In this document: positions 1-7,058 of the stretch, one piece after another
Layout: the number at the start of each line of letters is the position of its first letter
How positions within the stretch are numbered: position 1 is the first letter of the stretch
Assembly (NCBI RefSeq): GCF_001870485.1
Contig: NZ_MDKE01000044.1
Span: forward strand, 1-64,000
Length of the DNA stretch: 64,000 nt
Direction of reading: 5' to 3'
Source of the DNA: Oceanisphaera psychrotolerans
GTDB lineage: Bacteria > Pseudomonadota > Gammaproteobacteria > Enterobacterales > Aeromonadaceae
The notes under the pieces: generated by a model
The model's database searches: none
The model's input: the letters and a program-made list of their open reading frames with translations, nothing else
What the model was told of the DNA's origin: nothing
Made by a program: the position numbers and the translations under genes

Positions 1-142
1 TATGAATCTTCTTGAGCGTGCATCCTTCATAACGCAGTAGGATGGCCATGACTCGACGGGCATGCTGCTTGTCGCGCGTAGTCTGAATAATCTTGTGCAT
101 TCGGCGTCGCTCTGGGCGAGGTAGGGGTGGTAAGATCGGCAT
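1..142 (-). CDS. IS630-family transposase, N-terminal fragment (runs off window)
   Basis: Translating the minus strand from the ATG at 142 gives a proline-rich start (MPILPPLPRPERRR), then a basic helical segment rich in Arg and Lys that includes HARRVMAILLRYEG. This is the usual beginning of the N-terminal helix-turn-helix of IS630-type transposases, which binds the element's ends. The frame is open to the edge of the window, so the catalytic DDE domain is not visible. Only about 47 residues can be read, so the family call rests on that short match. Confidence 0.65.
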   Translation of the reverse strand, partial: MPILPPLPRPERRRMHKIIQTTRDKQHARRVMAILLRYEGCTLKKIH

Positions 143-213
143 GAACTCAGTCCTTTGGGTGTCGTTTTGTTTTGTTTGGCGACTGATCAGATCGCACAAA
201 CTGGACTGAGTTC
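143..213. repeat. 11-bp perfect inverted repeat upstream of the transposase start
   Basis: GAACTCAGTCC at 143-153 is repeated in inverted form as GGACTGAGTTC at 203-213, with about 49 bases between. The left arm touches the transposase start codon. It could be a hairpin in the transposase mRNA leader or part of the IS end. Its function is unknown. Confidence 0.6.
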
Positions 214-390
214 CCTTCCTTCAGTGATCTACTATTCGGAACAGCTATTTAGAGGGTTCGTATTTTATTGTGTCATTCTGATGCCAAATTAACGTATGAG
301 CAACGAAATACAAAACCCTCTGCATTACAACATAGACACTAAATTCATTGAAAACCAAAAATGCTACGTGTTGCGAATTACATTGAATTT

Positions 391-1515
391 TTATGTGTTT
401 TTTGGAGTGTGCTTTCTGATGAATCGCCTAAAGTCTGCGGTAGAACCAAAGTAATTTGGATATGCCTTTTTAAGGCTTTGAGCATTTTTCGCTGAAAGTA
501 ATACGCACATTAAAATATCAGGATCTTTTTCACATTCATTCAATTCGCTCAGGGCTTCAGGAGTTTGATCTAATTTAAATGTTTTAACCCCAACATCCAT
601 CTTAAAACTATTCTCACTGATAAATTTAGCTGAAGACAAAGAGTTAGAGTGGAGAGTCACTAAGCACATGCCAATATTTTTTGGCGACTTAAGCTCCTTT
701 AATCCGTGAGTTGCAGCTTGAATGCCTACCGAAAATGTTGTTAGTTTTCGAGTTGCGTCTAGCTGAACTTCAAGTTCATGAAGCCTTTCCTCTAAATGCT
801 CCATATCCGATTTGTCTAGTTCATACGCTTTTTCATCATGTGCTACAAGCTTTCCGGCAACTGAAAAAAATTCACGCCAAAGAGGGTGACCTCCCATGCT
901 TGTTTTTAACTCGATTTGCTCAAGTGTATCAATGATCTCAAGACTTGTTGCCCAAGCATGTTGTAATTGAGTTCTAAGTTGTACTTCTACTTTTGTTTTC
1001 TTCCAATTGTGACCATCTTCTTCATCATCAAAGCAACTATAAACAAGATGAACCCCTCCGTACCCACTTTCTTTTGGAGTCAAATAGTCAGATATATTAA
1101 CAATTTTATGAACTGAACGACTTTTTAATAATAATGCTTGAAGTTCTTTGAGTTGTTTTAAATTCTTAACTATAGCTCTGCAACCTCCAATATCTTGCAT
1201 GCGTGTTAATTTTATAGCGTTGTCACTTATACCATCTAATGAAGGGCGTTCTAACTTGTTAATAATTGTAGGTAAGCGCTTCAATCTACGAGCAACAATA
1301 ATATCATCTGACACTCGATTTGATGTTCTAACTAAATGATTTTTCATTAACATCAAAGGATAAGCGTGAAGCTCACGATAATTTTGAATTTTATTGATAG
1401 CGTCTTCTCTAGTATCTCCTTCGCAGCCATGCCTGATGTCGCGAGCAGCCTTGTCTATTGCCTTTTTCGAATAACGTAAGATTACTTTCTGCTTTTCATA
1501 TGTTTGATTTGCCAT
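391..1515 (-). CDS. RelA/SpoT nucleotidyltransferase-domain protein (374 aa)
   Basis: Likely a (p)ppGpp- or alarmone-type pyrophosphotransferase, or a toxin-like relative. The synthetase-domain landmarks are in order: RLKRLPTIINKL (about residues 78-89), MQDIGGCRAIV (106-116), GYGGVHLVY (151-159) and KVEVQLRTQLQHAWA (175-189). The last carries the E-x-Q-x-R-T signature of the family. No HD hydrolase domain precedes it. The position usually occupied by YRSxH reads YGGVH. A coiled-coil-like stretch and an unrecognised C-terminal region follow (about 250-374). I chose the start at 1515 because GGGGGAG lies just upstream; the frame stays open to 1620 but the extra residues look unrelated. The gene is far more AT-rich than everything to its right and sits beside an IS630 element, which points to transfer. 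It could be a stress enzyme, a toxin or a phage-defence effector; the sequence does not decide. Confidence 0.75.
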   Translation of the reverse strand: MANQTYEKQKVILRYSKKAIDKAARDIRHGCEGDTREDAINKIQNYRELHAYPLMLMKNHLVRTSNRVSDDIIVARRLKRLPTIINKLERPSLDGISDNAIKLTRMQDIGGCRAIVKNLKQLKELQALLLKSRSVHKIVNISDYLTPKESGYGGVHLVYSCFDDEEDGHNWKKTKVEVQLRTQLQHAWATSLEIIDTLEQIELKTSMGGHPLWREFFSVAGKLVAHDEKAYELDKSDMEHLEERLHELEVQLDATRKLTTFSVGIQAATHGLKELKSPKNIGMCLVTLHSNSLSSAKFISENSFKMDVGVKTFKLDQTPEALSELNECEKDPDILMCVLLSAKNAQSLKKAYPNYFGSTADFRRFIRKHTPKNT

Positions 1516-1961
1516 AGCTCCCCCAATACATAACATTTGTAGTTCTGCGAATTCGCATCTCTTGTGGTGATTTTTCGCATGTTTTTGGCCGACGACAAAA
1601 TACTGCATATTAATAGCCATTCCAGATGGCTAATTTCTGTTATGCCATTCGGCCACGCTACCACCCGAGCGTTTGAGGCTGCCACTGCCTGCCATTACGG
1701 TTTTCAAATGTATCTATTTTGACGACGGGAGTGGGGAAGGGCAATGGCCAGGATGAAAAAGCGGGATGCAAAATGCCTGGCGATGAGCAAGCCAATAGGT
1801 GAACAAGCCAATAAAAGTGTCATCAATGAGTCATGGATCAGTAACAGTGCTTCGCTAGTTTGCCCTGCAACAGGGTGGCCTGGATTTTAGGTTCTGAACA
1901 GTTGTGTTTATGGCTTGAGCCTGGCCACCCGGCTTCTCACTGTTAAAGGGTTATGGTTACG
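1516..1961. other. Intergenic region between the AT-rich island and the backbone
   Basis: No gene is supported here. Base composition changes from AT-rich to GC-rich at about 1640-1690. An 8-bp inverted repeat, GGGTGGCC at 1873-1880 and GGCCACCC at 1923-1930, lies just upstream of the next gene. It may form a stem in the leader, but it has no T-run and no recognised identity. Confidence 0.5.
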
Positions 1962-3314
1962 ATGAAAATAGCAAAAATGAAACGTCTGGTTGCTCATGGG
2001 GTATTTTGCGCACTCGCCGGCTGGAGCGGCACCGTCGTTGCCACCGACGCCGCCCCCCACAGCCTGGCGGGCTGGGCGGTGCTGGATCAGTCCGCGCGTG
2101 AAGCGGGCCCCACGTCAGGCCAGTTTATCAGCGGCAAGTTTGGCGTGGCCCCACCCTTTATCAAAACCCAGCCCGTGCCCGGATGGTCGGGCCTGCTGAA
2201 CAACCATGACGGCACCTTCACCGCCCTGCCCGACAACGGCTTCGGCGCCAAGGGCAACTCGGGCGACTTCGTGATTGGCTTCTACCAGGTCAGGCCGCAG
2301 TTCAGGGAGCAGGGTAACGGCACCACCAAACCGGGGCTGATAAAGAACGAAAGCTTTACCCCCTTTAATGATCGCAACAATATCCTCAACAATGGCCAGG
2401 GTGTGGATCTGTTGATCACGGCCGATCTGGAACATTATCGCCACGGTGATGGCATGGGTCAGAATTCGGGCATTCCGGTCGCCGCCGACATCAAGGCCGG
2501 GCGGTTGCTGACCGGTTACGACTTTGATGTGGAGTCCATCGCCCGTGCGGATGACGGCAGCTACTGGGTGGGTGAAGAGTTCGGGCCTTTCCTGCTGCAC
2601 TTCGGCCCCGACGGCACCCTGCTGGAAGAGCCGGTGCCCCATCCGGTGCTGGTTAGCCCCAACCACCCCCATGCCCTTGCTCAGCCGGCCACCGCCACCC
2701 ATGGCAGCAGCCGCGGATTCGAAAGCCTGGCCTTTGACGAGAACAACGAGTTTCTCTACGCCGTTCCGGAAGCCGCACCTGTGGTGGACGCGCTGCGCCC
2801 GGTGCCGGGTGACGAGCGGGTGCTTGAAATCTTCCAGTTCGATCCGAAAACCGCTTTTTATACCGGCGTGAATTTCAAGTATCGCAAGGATGGCCCGGCC
2901 ACCGGCAACGATATCGTGATTGGTGACATGACCAATGTCGGCAAGGATACCTATGTGCTGATTGAGCGTGACGGCAAGTTCGGCGCCGAGGCCGAAATCA
3001 AGCGGCTGTATATCGTTAATCTCAACGAAACCGACGAGAACGGCATTTTGAAGAAGCGCCTGCTGGTTGACCTGCTGGATATTGATGACCCTGAGGATAT
3101 CGGTGGTCCCCTGGCCGGTCTGGCAGAGAAGAAGTTCACCATGCCGTTCGACTCCATCGAGTGCGTGGTGGTCATCGATGGTAACACCCTGGGTATCGCC
3201 ATCGACACCAACTTCCCCACCGAGGATGGTCGCCAGCCGGGCGTGCCCGACAGCACCGAGTTTATCAAGCTGACATTCAACACCCCCTTGGCGGAGCTGG
3301 CATCGCGGAGTTAA
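1962..3314 (+). CDS. Exported esterase-like/phytase-like family protein (450 aa)
   Basis: The product begins with a basic stretch and a hydrophobic segment ending near VVATDAAP, a likely signal peptide, so it should act in the periplasm or outside. The rest matches the pattern of the phytase-like (PF13449) beta-propeller family: NNHDGTFTALPDNGFGAKGNS near the start, FDVESIARADDGSYWVGEEFGPFLLHF in the middle, and FESLAFDENNEFLYAVPEA later. These Asp/Glu-rich loops are typical of this family, whose substrates are mostly unproven. I prefer the ATG at 1962: AAGGG at 1946-1950 is 11 bases upstream, against only 2 bases for the ATG at 1953. A strong terminator follows the stop directly, so this is a single-gene unit separate from the secretion cluster. 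Confidence 0.8.
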   Translation: MKIAKMKRLVAHGVFCALAGWSGTVVATDAAPHSLAGWAVLDQSAREAGPTSGQFISGKFGVAPPFIKTQPVPGWSGLLNNHDGTFTALPDNGFGAKGNSGDFVIGFYQVRPQFREQGNGTTKPGLIKNESFTPFNDRNNILNNGQGVDLLITADLEHYRHGDGMGQNSGIPVAADIKAGRLLTGYDFDVESIARADDGSYWVGEEFGPFLLHFGPDGTLLEEPVPHPVLVSPNHPHALAQPATATHGSSRGFESLAFDENNEFLYAVPEAAPVVDALRPVPGDERVLEIFQFDPKTAFYTGVNFKYRKDGPATGNDIVIGDMTNVGKDTYVLIERDGKFGAEAEIKRLYIVNLNETDENGILKKRLLVDLLDIDDPEDIGGPLAGLAEKKFTMPFDSIECVVVIDGNTLGIAIDTNFPTEDGRQPGVPDSTEFIKLTFNTPLAELASRS

Positions 3315-3337
3315 GCCCCATCAAACTGGAAGCCGAA

Positions 3338-3365
3338 AGGCCTTGCATCGAGCAAGGCCTTTTTT
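3338..3365 (+). terminator. Rho-independent terminator of the phytase-like gene
   Basis: Perfect 9-bp stem AGGCCTTGC (3338-3346) / GCAAGGCCT (3352-3360) with a 5-base loop, followed by TTTTT at 3361-3365. It starts 23 bases after the stop codon. Confidence 0.9.
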
Positions 3366-3592
3366 GTTTGTCCGGCGATGCCGGCCAACGGCAGTGAGCC
3401 GGCTGCGGCAGCGTGAGGATGGCAAGCATGAAACATAGCGCACTCGGTCAGATTCATGCGGTACCGATGGTGGCAGTCCAGTCCGGAAATACCCTGCGGT
3501 AACCCGCGCAACCCGGCACCGACTCCGGCAGTGGGAGCGAGGTGTCGCACCCGGATTTGTTTGATCCCTGCGGCGTTAATGGCCGGATTCGA
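3366..3592. other. Intergenic DNA, nothing recognised
   Basis: No convincing gene on either strand. It separates the terminator of the preceding gene from the promoter-like sequence at 3593. Confidence 0.4.
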
Positions 3593-3621
3593 TTGAAAAT
3601 AGCTGATAAAATGTGCTAAAA
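3593..3621 (+). promoter_or_regulatory. Candidate sigma-70 promoter for the secretion cluster
   Basis: TTGAAA at 3593-3598, 17 bases, then CTAAAA at 3616-3621. The spacing is ideal and the -35 box is close to consensus; the -10 box is only fair. The local AT-rich patch stands out in GC-rich surroundings and lies directly before the hairpin chain at 3631-3807. Confidence 0.45.
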
Positions 3622-3630
3622 GTTCACCGG

Positions 3631-3807
3631 CGGGTTGAACCCGAATTCAGGGCCGACGGGGATCAGGCTGGATGCAAGATCATGCATCAATAAATAAGCC
3701 CTGAATGAAACCGAAATCAAGAAAGCAGGCATTCATAGTAACGGCGGGAGTCCGGTTGGGTTTAGGGTTTTGGCCAACTCGAAACCAACCGGCTTTACCG
3801 CCGTTTT
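3631..3807 (+). promoter_or_regulatory. Structured leader: chain of hairpins ending in a terminator-like stem
   Basis: Four nested or successive stems can be read. CGGG/CCCG closes a 5-base loop (3631-3643). A perfect 9-bp stem ATTCAGGGC (3645-3653) / GCCCTGAAT (3698-3706) encloses a second hairpin GATGCA/TGCATC (3671-3688). A long two-part stem follows, ACGGCGG (3741-3747) with CCGCCGT (3798-3804) outside and CCGGTTGG (3752-3759) with CCAACCGG (3785-3792) inside, ending in TTTT (3804-3807). The last element resembles an intrinsic terminator 60 bases ahead of the first gene of the cluster, so attenuation or a riboswitch-like switch is possible. I recognise no known riboswitch class. Confidence 0.5.
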
Positions 3808-3867
3808 CTATTTCTCGCAAACCTGCAATCAACCTTAAATTCTTGTGCATTTTGTCAGAGATAACAG

Positions 3868-4377
3868 ATGAAGAATAAACATTCGGATAGCCGTGGGGGG
3901 CGCAGTATTCGGCGTCTGCTGGGCCTTTTTTTTGGTATTGGTCTGTTAGTTGCGCCGGGCCTCGTCGCCGCCGAGGACCAGGTGTTCGGCGACTGGCGTG
4001 TTGAGTGCAAGCAGCCGCAATGCCATGCGTCCCAGCAACTCTATGTGGGAGAAGGCGACAAGCGTTCTCGGGTGCTGGCCGCGTCTGTGATGAAGGTGAA
4101 GGATCAGCGGGTGCTGCAGCTTGTATTCCCGCTCGGGGTCGATCTCAGACCCGGTATCGTCATCAGAATTGACGACTCCAGGGAACAGCACTTTTCCTTT
4201 ACCACCTGCGTCAGCGATGGCTGTGTGGCGCTGCTCCCCCTCAATTCCGAACTGTATGCCGGCATGAAGGCGGGCAAGGTGATGAAAGCCGGATTCCGGC
4301 CCTTCACGTCGGAGCAGACACTGGTGGCGGAACTCTCCTTGTCCGGCTTTACCAAGGCCAGCGCCAAGGTGCGCTGA
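3868..4377 (+). CDS. IalB-like (invasion-associated locus B family) periplasmic protein (169 aa)
   Basis: A basic N-terminus with a twin Arg, then a hydrophobic stretch ending LVAPGLVAAED, gives a clear signal peptide with cleavage near residue 35. The mature part opens with VFGDWRVECKQPQC and later has FTTCVSDGCVALLPL. Two cysteine pairs and the GDW start are hallmarks of the IalB family (PF06776), small periplasmic or secreted proteins. IalB itself is linked to invasion in Bartonella; a virulence role is not implied here. The gene is the first of the co-directional secretion cluster and follows the hairpin-rich leader. The gap to the next gene is about 70 bases. Its link to the export machine is by position only. 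Confidence 0.8.
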   Translation: MKNKHSDSRGGRSIRRLLGLFFGIGLLVAPGLVAAEDQVFGDWRVECKQPQCHASQQLYVGEGDKRSRVLAASVMKVKDQRVLQLVFPLGVDLRPGIVIRIDDSREQHFSFTTCVSDGCVALLPLNSELYAGMKAGKVMKAGFRPFTSEQTLVAELSLSGFTKASAKVR

Positions 4378-4446
4378 GCTGAGTCCGGCGGGTAATCAAA
4401 ATAAATCGATGTGAAAACAGGAATGACAACGGAGGTTCCAGGGAAG

Positions 4447-5985
4447 ATGAGGCTCAAGCCATTGGCAATGATGATAAGTGGAGTATTCGTATTCGGCCTG
4501 ACGGCCGAGCACAATCTCCAGGCCGCAGAAGTAGGGGTGAGCCGGCAGAGTGTAGAGGATGTGAGCCCACAGGAGGTTGCAACAGGCGAGCATCGCCTGT
4601 TGATTACGGCCCGTCCCGGTGAACTGCAGTCCACCCACGTGCAGGCCAATGGCCTCCGGTTGTTTGTAACGCTGTCTGCGACCGCGGATCTTGAGCAGTG
4701 GCGAGCCAAGGCCAGGGCGCTGCTGGCCCAGCCCTCCATTTTTCACAAGGCTTATGTGCAGACCATCGGTGAGCGAAATCACCTGGTGGTTGAATTCATG
4801 CGGCCGGTCGACCTGATTGACGAAACGGTGGCCCTCAACGGCGACAGCCGTCTGAGTTGGGAACTGCTGTTGCGCGAACGGCCGGTGGACTCCTCCCTGC
4901 AACTGCTGGAGCAGATAAAGGTCGAACAACGGGGCAATCTGTACGACCTGTCTTTCAGCGGTCATTCGGAATTGATTGTCGAAGTCTCGCTGGTCGATCA
5001 GAGCCGCAAGCTGGTGGTTGAACTGCCCGGTGTCGCCAAAAATGCGGTGAAGCTGCCGGCCATGCCGGAGTTTCTCGGTACGCCGCAGGTGGAATCGCGG
5101 GCCGGTGGCGGCTCGGTGCTGATCTTTACCCCGGCCATGCCAATCGATTTGCTCGATGCCCAGATTGGCAGTGACGACGCCGCCGCAAAAAGCGTCATTC
5201 ATCTGATACTGGTGCCCGATGCCGCGGTACAGCAAGAAGCCGCCGTTCCCGCCTCCCTGCAGATGACCCAGCTCAGGTCGGGCTTCGGACTTGAAGTGGC
5301 CGGCCCTGAATCGGTAGAGGCCCGGGGTTACTATCTGACCGCGCCCAGCAGGCTGGTGGTGGATTTCCCCGGCACTCCGGCAGAGGCGGTTTCCGATCTG
5401 GTCAGTGGTTTTGCGGCCGATGAGCGCTTCATCCAGAGTGTCAGATACGGTGCCAGCGGGCTGGGTTCCGCCCGGGTGGAACTGACGCTGAATACAGCCT
5501 ATGCGGACGGGCTGGCGCGCACGGTCACTCCCTTTATCGACCGCCATGCCGGTGCCCTGACGGTGGTGATGCCGCAAGCGGCGATTCAGCCGCAGGAAGG
5601 ATTTCCCGATGAGCTGAAAGGGATCGCCGGGTTCGAGCTCGATACCTTGCGTCATGTGGCCGCGTTCGATTTCACCAGTCAGCCGGTGCTGAGCATCGGC
5701 TCGGTCACACTGGACGACAAACACTACGCCAGTGTGGCGGATGTTCCGGCGGGCGAACGTTATCGCCTGCTGGATCTCGTCGATGAGGCGCTCCGGCAGG
5801 ATCCGACCTACCTTGCCGCCAAGGCCGAGTTCAGGCGCGCAGCGAGGTGCTGCCACAGGCCAGGGCGGATTATCTCCCCCAGCTCAGCTTCAGTTACCAG
5901 CATTCCGGCAAGCGGCAGACCGTCAACGAGTCCGGCTCCATCCCGACCGGCGATTACAATGTGCCCGGCTACAACCTTGCCCTGA
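4447..5985 (+). CDS. AMIN-TolC outer-membrane channel, N-terminal part (frameshifted gene)
   Basis: This frame encodes a signal peptide (MRLKPLAMMISGVF..., cleavage near LQA-AEV) and about 430 residues of beta-rich repeats like AMIN domains, with YYLTAPSRLVVDFPGTPAEA as the clearest copy. AMIN domains bind peptidoglycan in PilQ and amidases. Near residue 440 the sequence turns into the start of a TolC-type helical domain (LLDLVDEALRQDPTYLAAKAEFRRA). At about 5840 homology leaves this frame and continues in the -1 frame (5847-7025), so residues after that point to 5985 are out of frame. Restoring one base gives a single protein of about 860 residues. I start at 4447 because GGAGG (4431-4435) and the signal peptide fit it; ATGs at 4411 and 4423 are alternatives. 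TolC proteins do not usually carry AMIN domains, so the fusion is unusual. Confidence 0.75.
   Translation: MRLKPLAMMISGVFVFGLTAEHNLQAAEVGVSRQSVEDVSPQEVATGEHRLLITARPGELQSTHVQANGLRLFVTLSATADLEQWRAKARALLAQPSIFHKAYVQTIGERNHLVVEFMRPVDLIDETVALNGDSRLSWELLLRERPVDSSLQLLEQIKVEQRGNLYDLSFSGHSELIVEVSLVDQSRKLVVELPGVAKNAVKLPAMPEFLGTPQVESRAGGGSVLIFTPAMPIDLLDAQIGSDDAAAKSVIHLILVPDAAVQQEAAVPASLQMTQLRSGFGLEVAGPESVEARGYYLTAPSRLVVDFPGTPAEAVSDLVSGFAADERFIQSVRYGASGLGSARVELTLNTAYADGLARTVTPFIDRHAGALTVVMPQAAIQPQEGFPDELKGIAGFELDTLRHVAAFDFTSQPVLSIGSVTLDDKHYASVADVPAGERYRLLDLVDEALRQDPTYLAAKAEFRRAARCCHRPGRIISPSSASVTSIPASGRPSTSPAPSRPAITMCPATTLP
5835..5846 (+). other. Frameshift site 1 (apparent 1-base deletion in the AMIN-TolC gene)
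   Basis: Homology passes from the frame of 4447 to the -1 frame around the GCGCGC stretch here. Inserting one base gives a continuous reading EFRRA-SEVLPQARADYLPQ, which is the normal start of a TolC repeat. No slippery heptamer is present, so programmed shifting is unlikely. Confidence 0.75.
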
Positions 5986-7025
5986 ACCTGACGCAGCCGG
6001 TCTATCGCCGTGCCAGCCTGATCGCCATCGATCAGGCGGAGGTGGCGGTCGAACAGGCCAAGCTGGCGCTGCTGGCCGCGGAGCAGGACATGCTGATGCG
6101 ACTGACTACCGCCTATCTGGATGTGCTGGCGGCCCGGGACGAGCGCGATCTGGCCGAGGCCGAGCACAATGCGGTCACGGCCCAGCTGCAGCAGGCGCAA
6201 ATCCGTTTCAACAGCGGCCTGCTCAGCCTGGCCGACTATAACGAGTCGCGCAGTCTGGAAGCCCTGACGCGGGCTCGCCTGATGAAAGCCGATTTCCAGT
6301 ACGAGGATGCCCGCCTCGGCGTCAAGGAAATTGTGGGTCAGGAGGTGGAAAGCCTGCACGGCTTCAACGCCGACTTCCGTGCGGCAGCGCCCTTCCCCGA
6401 ACGCGTCGATCGCTGGGTCGGGGCGGCCCTGGATCAGAATCTGGCGCTGCAGGCCCAGCGGCTTTCTACCAACATCGCCCGGCAGGAAATCGGCCGGCGC
6501 AGGGCCGAGCATCTGCCAACGGTGGATCTGTTCGCTTCTGCGGGGCAGCAGGTTTCCGAAAGCACCCTGTTTTCCGACACGCGCCAGGATGTGAACGAAT
6601 TAGAGGTGGGGATTCGCGTCAATGTGCCGATATACAGTGGTGGCCGGACCGCATCACTGGTCAGGGAGTCGGCGGCGAGGCTGGATCGCTCCAATCAGGA
6701 ACTGGAGCGGGAATACCGCAAAACCGAGCGTATCGTGCGTTCCGCCTATGCGAGCCTGGTCTCCAGTACGGCCATGCTGGCGGCTCTGCGTGAGGGGATC
6801 CTGGCGCAGGAGATACGCCTGGCGACGAGGCTCAAGGGGTTCGAGTCCGGTGTGGAAACCTCCGTTTCCGTGTTGGACGCCTATCAGAGCTACTATGCGG
6901 CTCGACGTGATTTCATGAATGCACGTTATGAGTATCTGAAGAATCGCCTGACGCTCAAACAGGCGGTCGGCAGTTTGGCCCGTAATGACGTGGCCGATCT
7001 GGACCTGATGCTGGAACAGAAGTAA
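5847..7025 (+). CDS. TolC-family outer-membrane channel, C-terminal part (392 aa visible)
   Basis: This is the body of a TolC/outer-membrane efflux protein (OEP family). It begins in the middle of the first repeat (LPQARADYLPQLSFSYQ). It has the helical heptads typical of the trans-periplasmic tunnel (DQAEVAVEQAKLALLAAEQD, YLDVLAARDERDLAEAEHNA) and a second repeat with the same pattern (RAEHLPTVDLFASAGQQ, GIRVNVPIYSGGRTASLVRE, VLDAYQSYYAARRDFMNARY). Alone it lacks a signal peptide and would not reach the outer membrane; the missing N-terminus is in the preceding frame. TolC channels pair with HlyD-type adaptors, and three such proteins lie at the other end of the cluster. The giant LEPR-XLL gene starts 33 bases after its stop, with GGAG 9 bases ahead of its ATG. 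Confidence 0.85.
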   Translation: MLPQARADYLPQLSFSYQHSGKRQTVNESGSIPTGDYNVPGYNLALNLTQPVYRRASLIAIDQAEVAVEQAKLALLAAEQDMLMRLTTAYLDVLAARDERDLAEAEHNAVTAQLQQAQIRFNSGLLSLADYNESRSLEALTRARLMKADFQYEDARLGVKEIVGQEVESLHGFNADFRAAAPFPERVDRWVGAALDQNLALQAQRLSTNIARQEIGRRRAEHLPTVDLFASAGQQVSESTLFSDTRQDVNELEVGIRVNVPIYSGGRTASLVRESAARLDRSNQELEREYRKTERIVRSAYASLVSSTAMLAALREGILAQEIRLATRLKGFESGVETSVSVLDAYQSYYAARRDFMNARYEYLKNRLTLKQAVGSLARNDVADLDLMLEQK

Positions 7026-7058
7026 GCGACCTGAAGATACCGGACGGAGAACACCACT

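Larger units (their letters stand above)
1..240 (-). mobile_element. IS630-family insertion sequence, 5' end only
   Basis: The left edge holds the start of a minus-strand transposase gene and its upstream DNA. The rest of the element lies outside the window. The inner boundary is not fixed by the sequence I can see; 240 is an estimate, taken where the AT-rich neighbour begins. The terminal inverted repeat cannot be confirmed without the other end. Confidence 0.6.

Noticed and set aside
3631-3807. Cyclic-di-GMP (GEMM) riboswitch
   Set aside because: The stems are present, but I cannot find the conserved core bases of GEMM-I or the pseudoknot pattern of the type II class.
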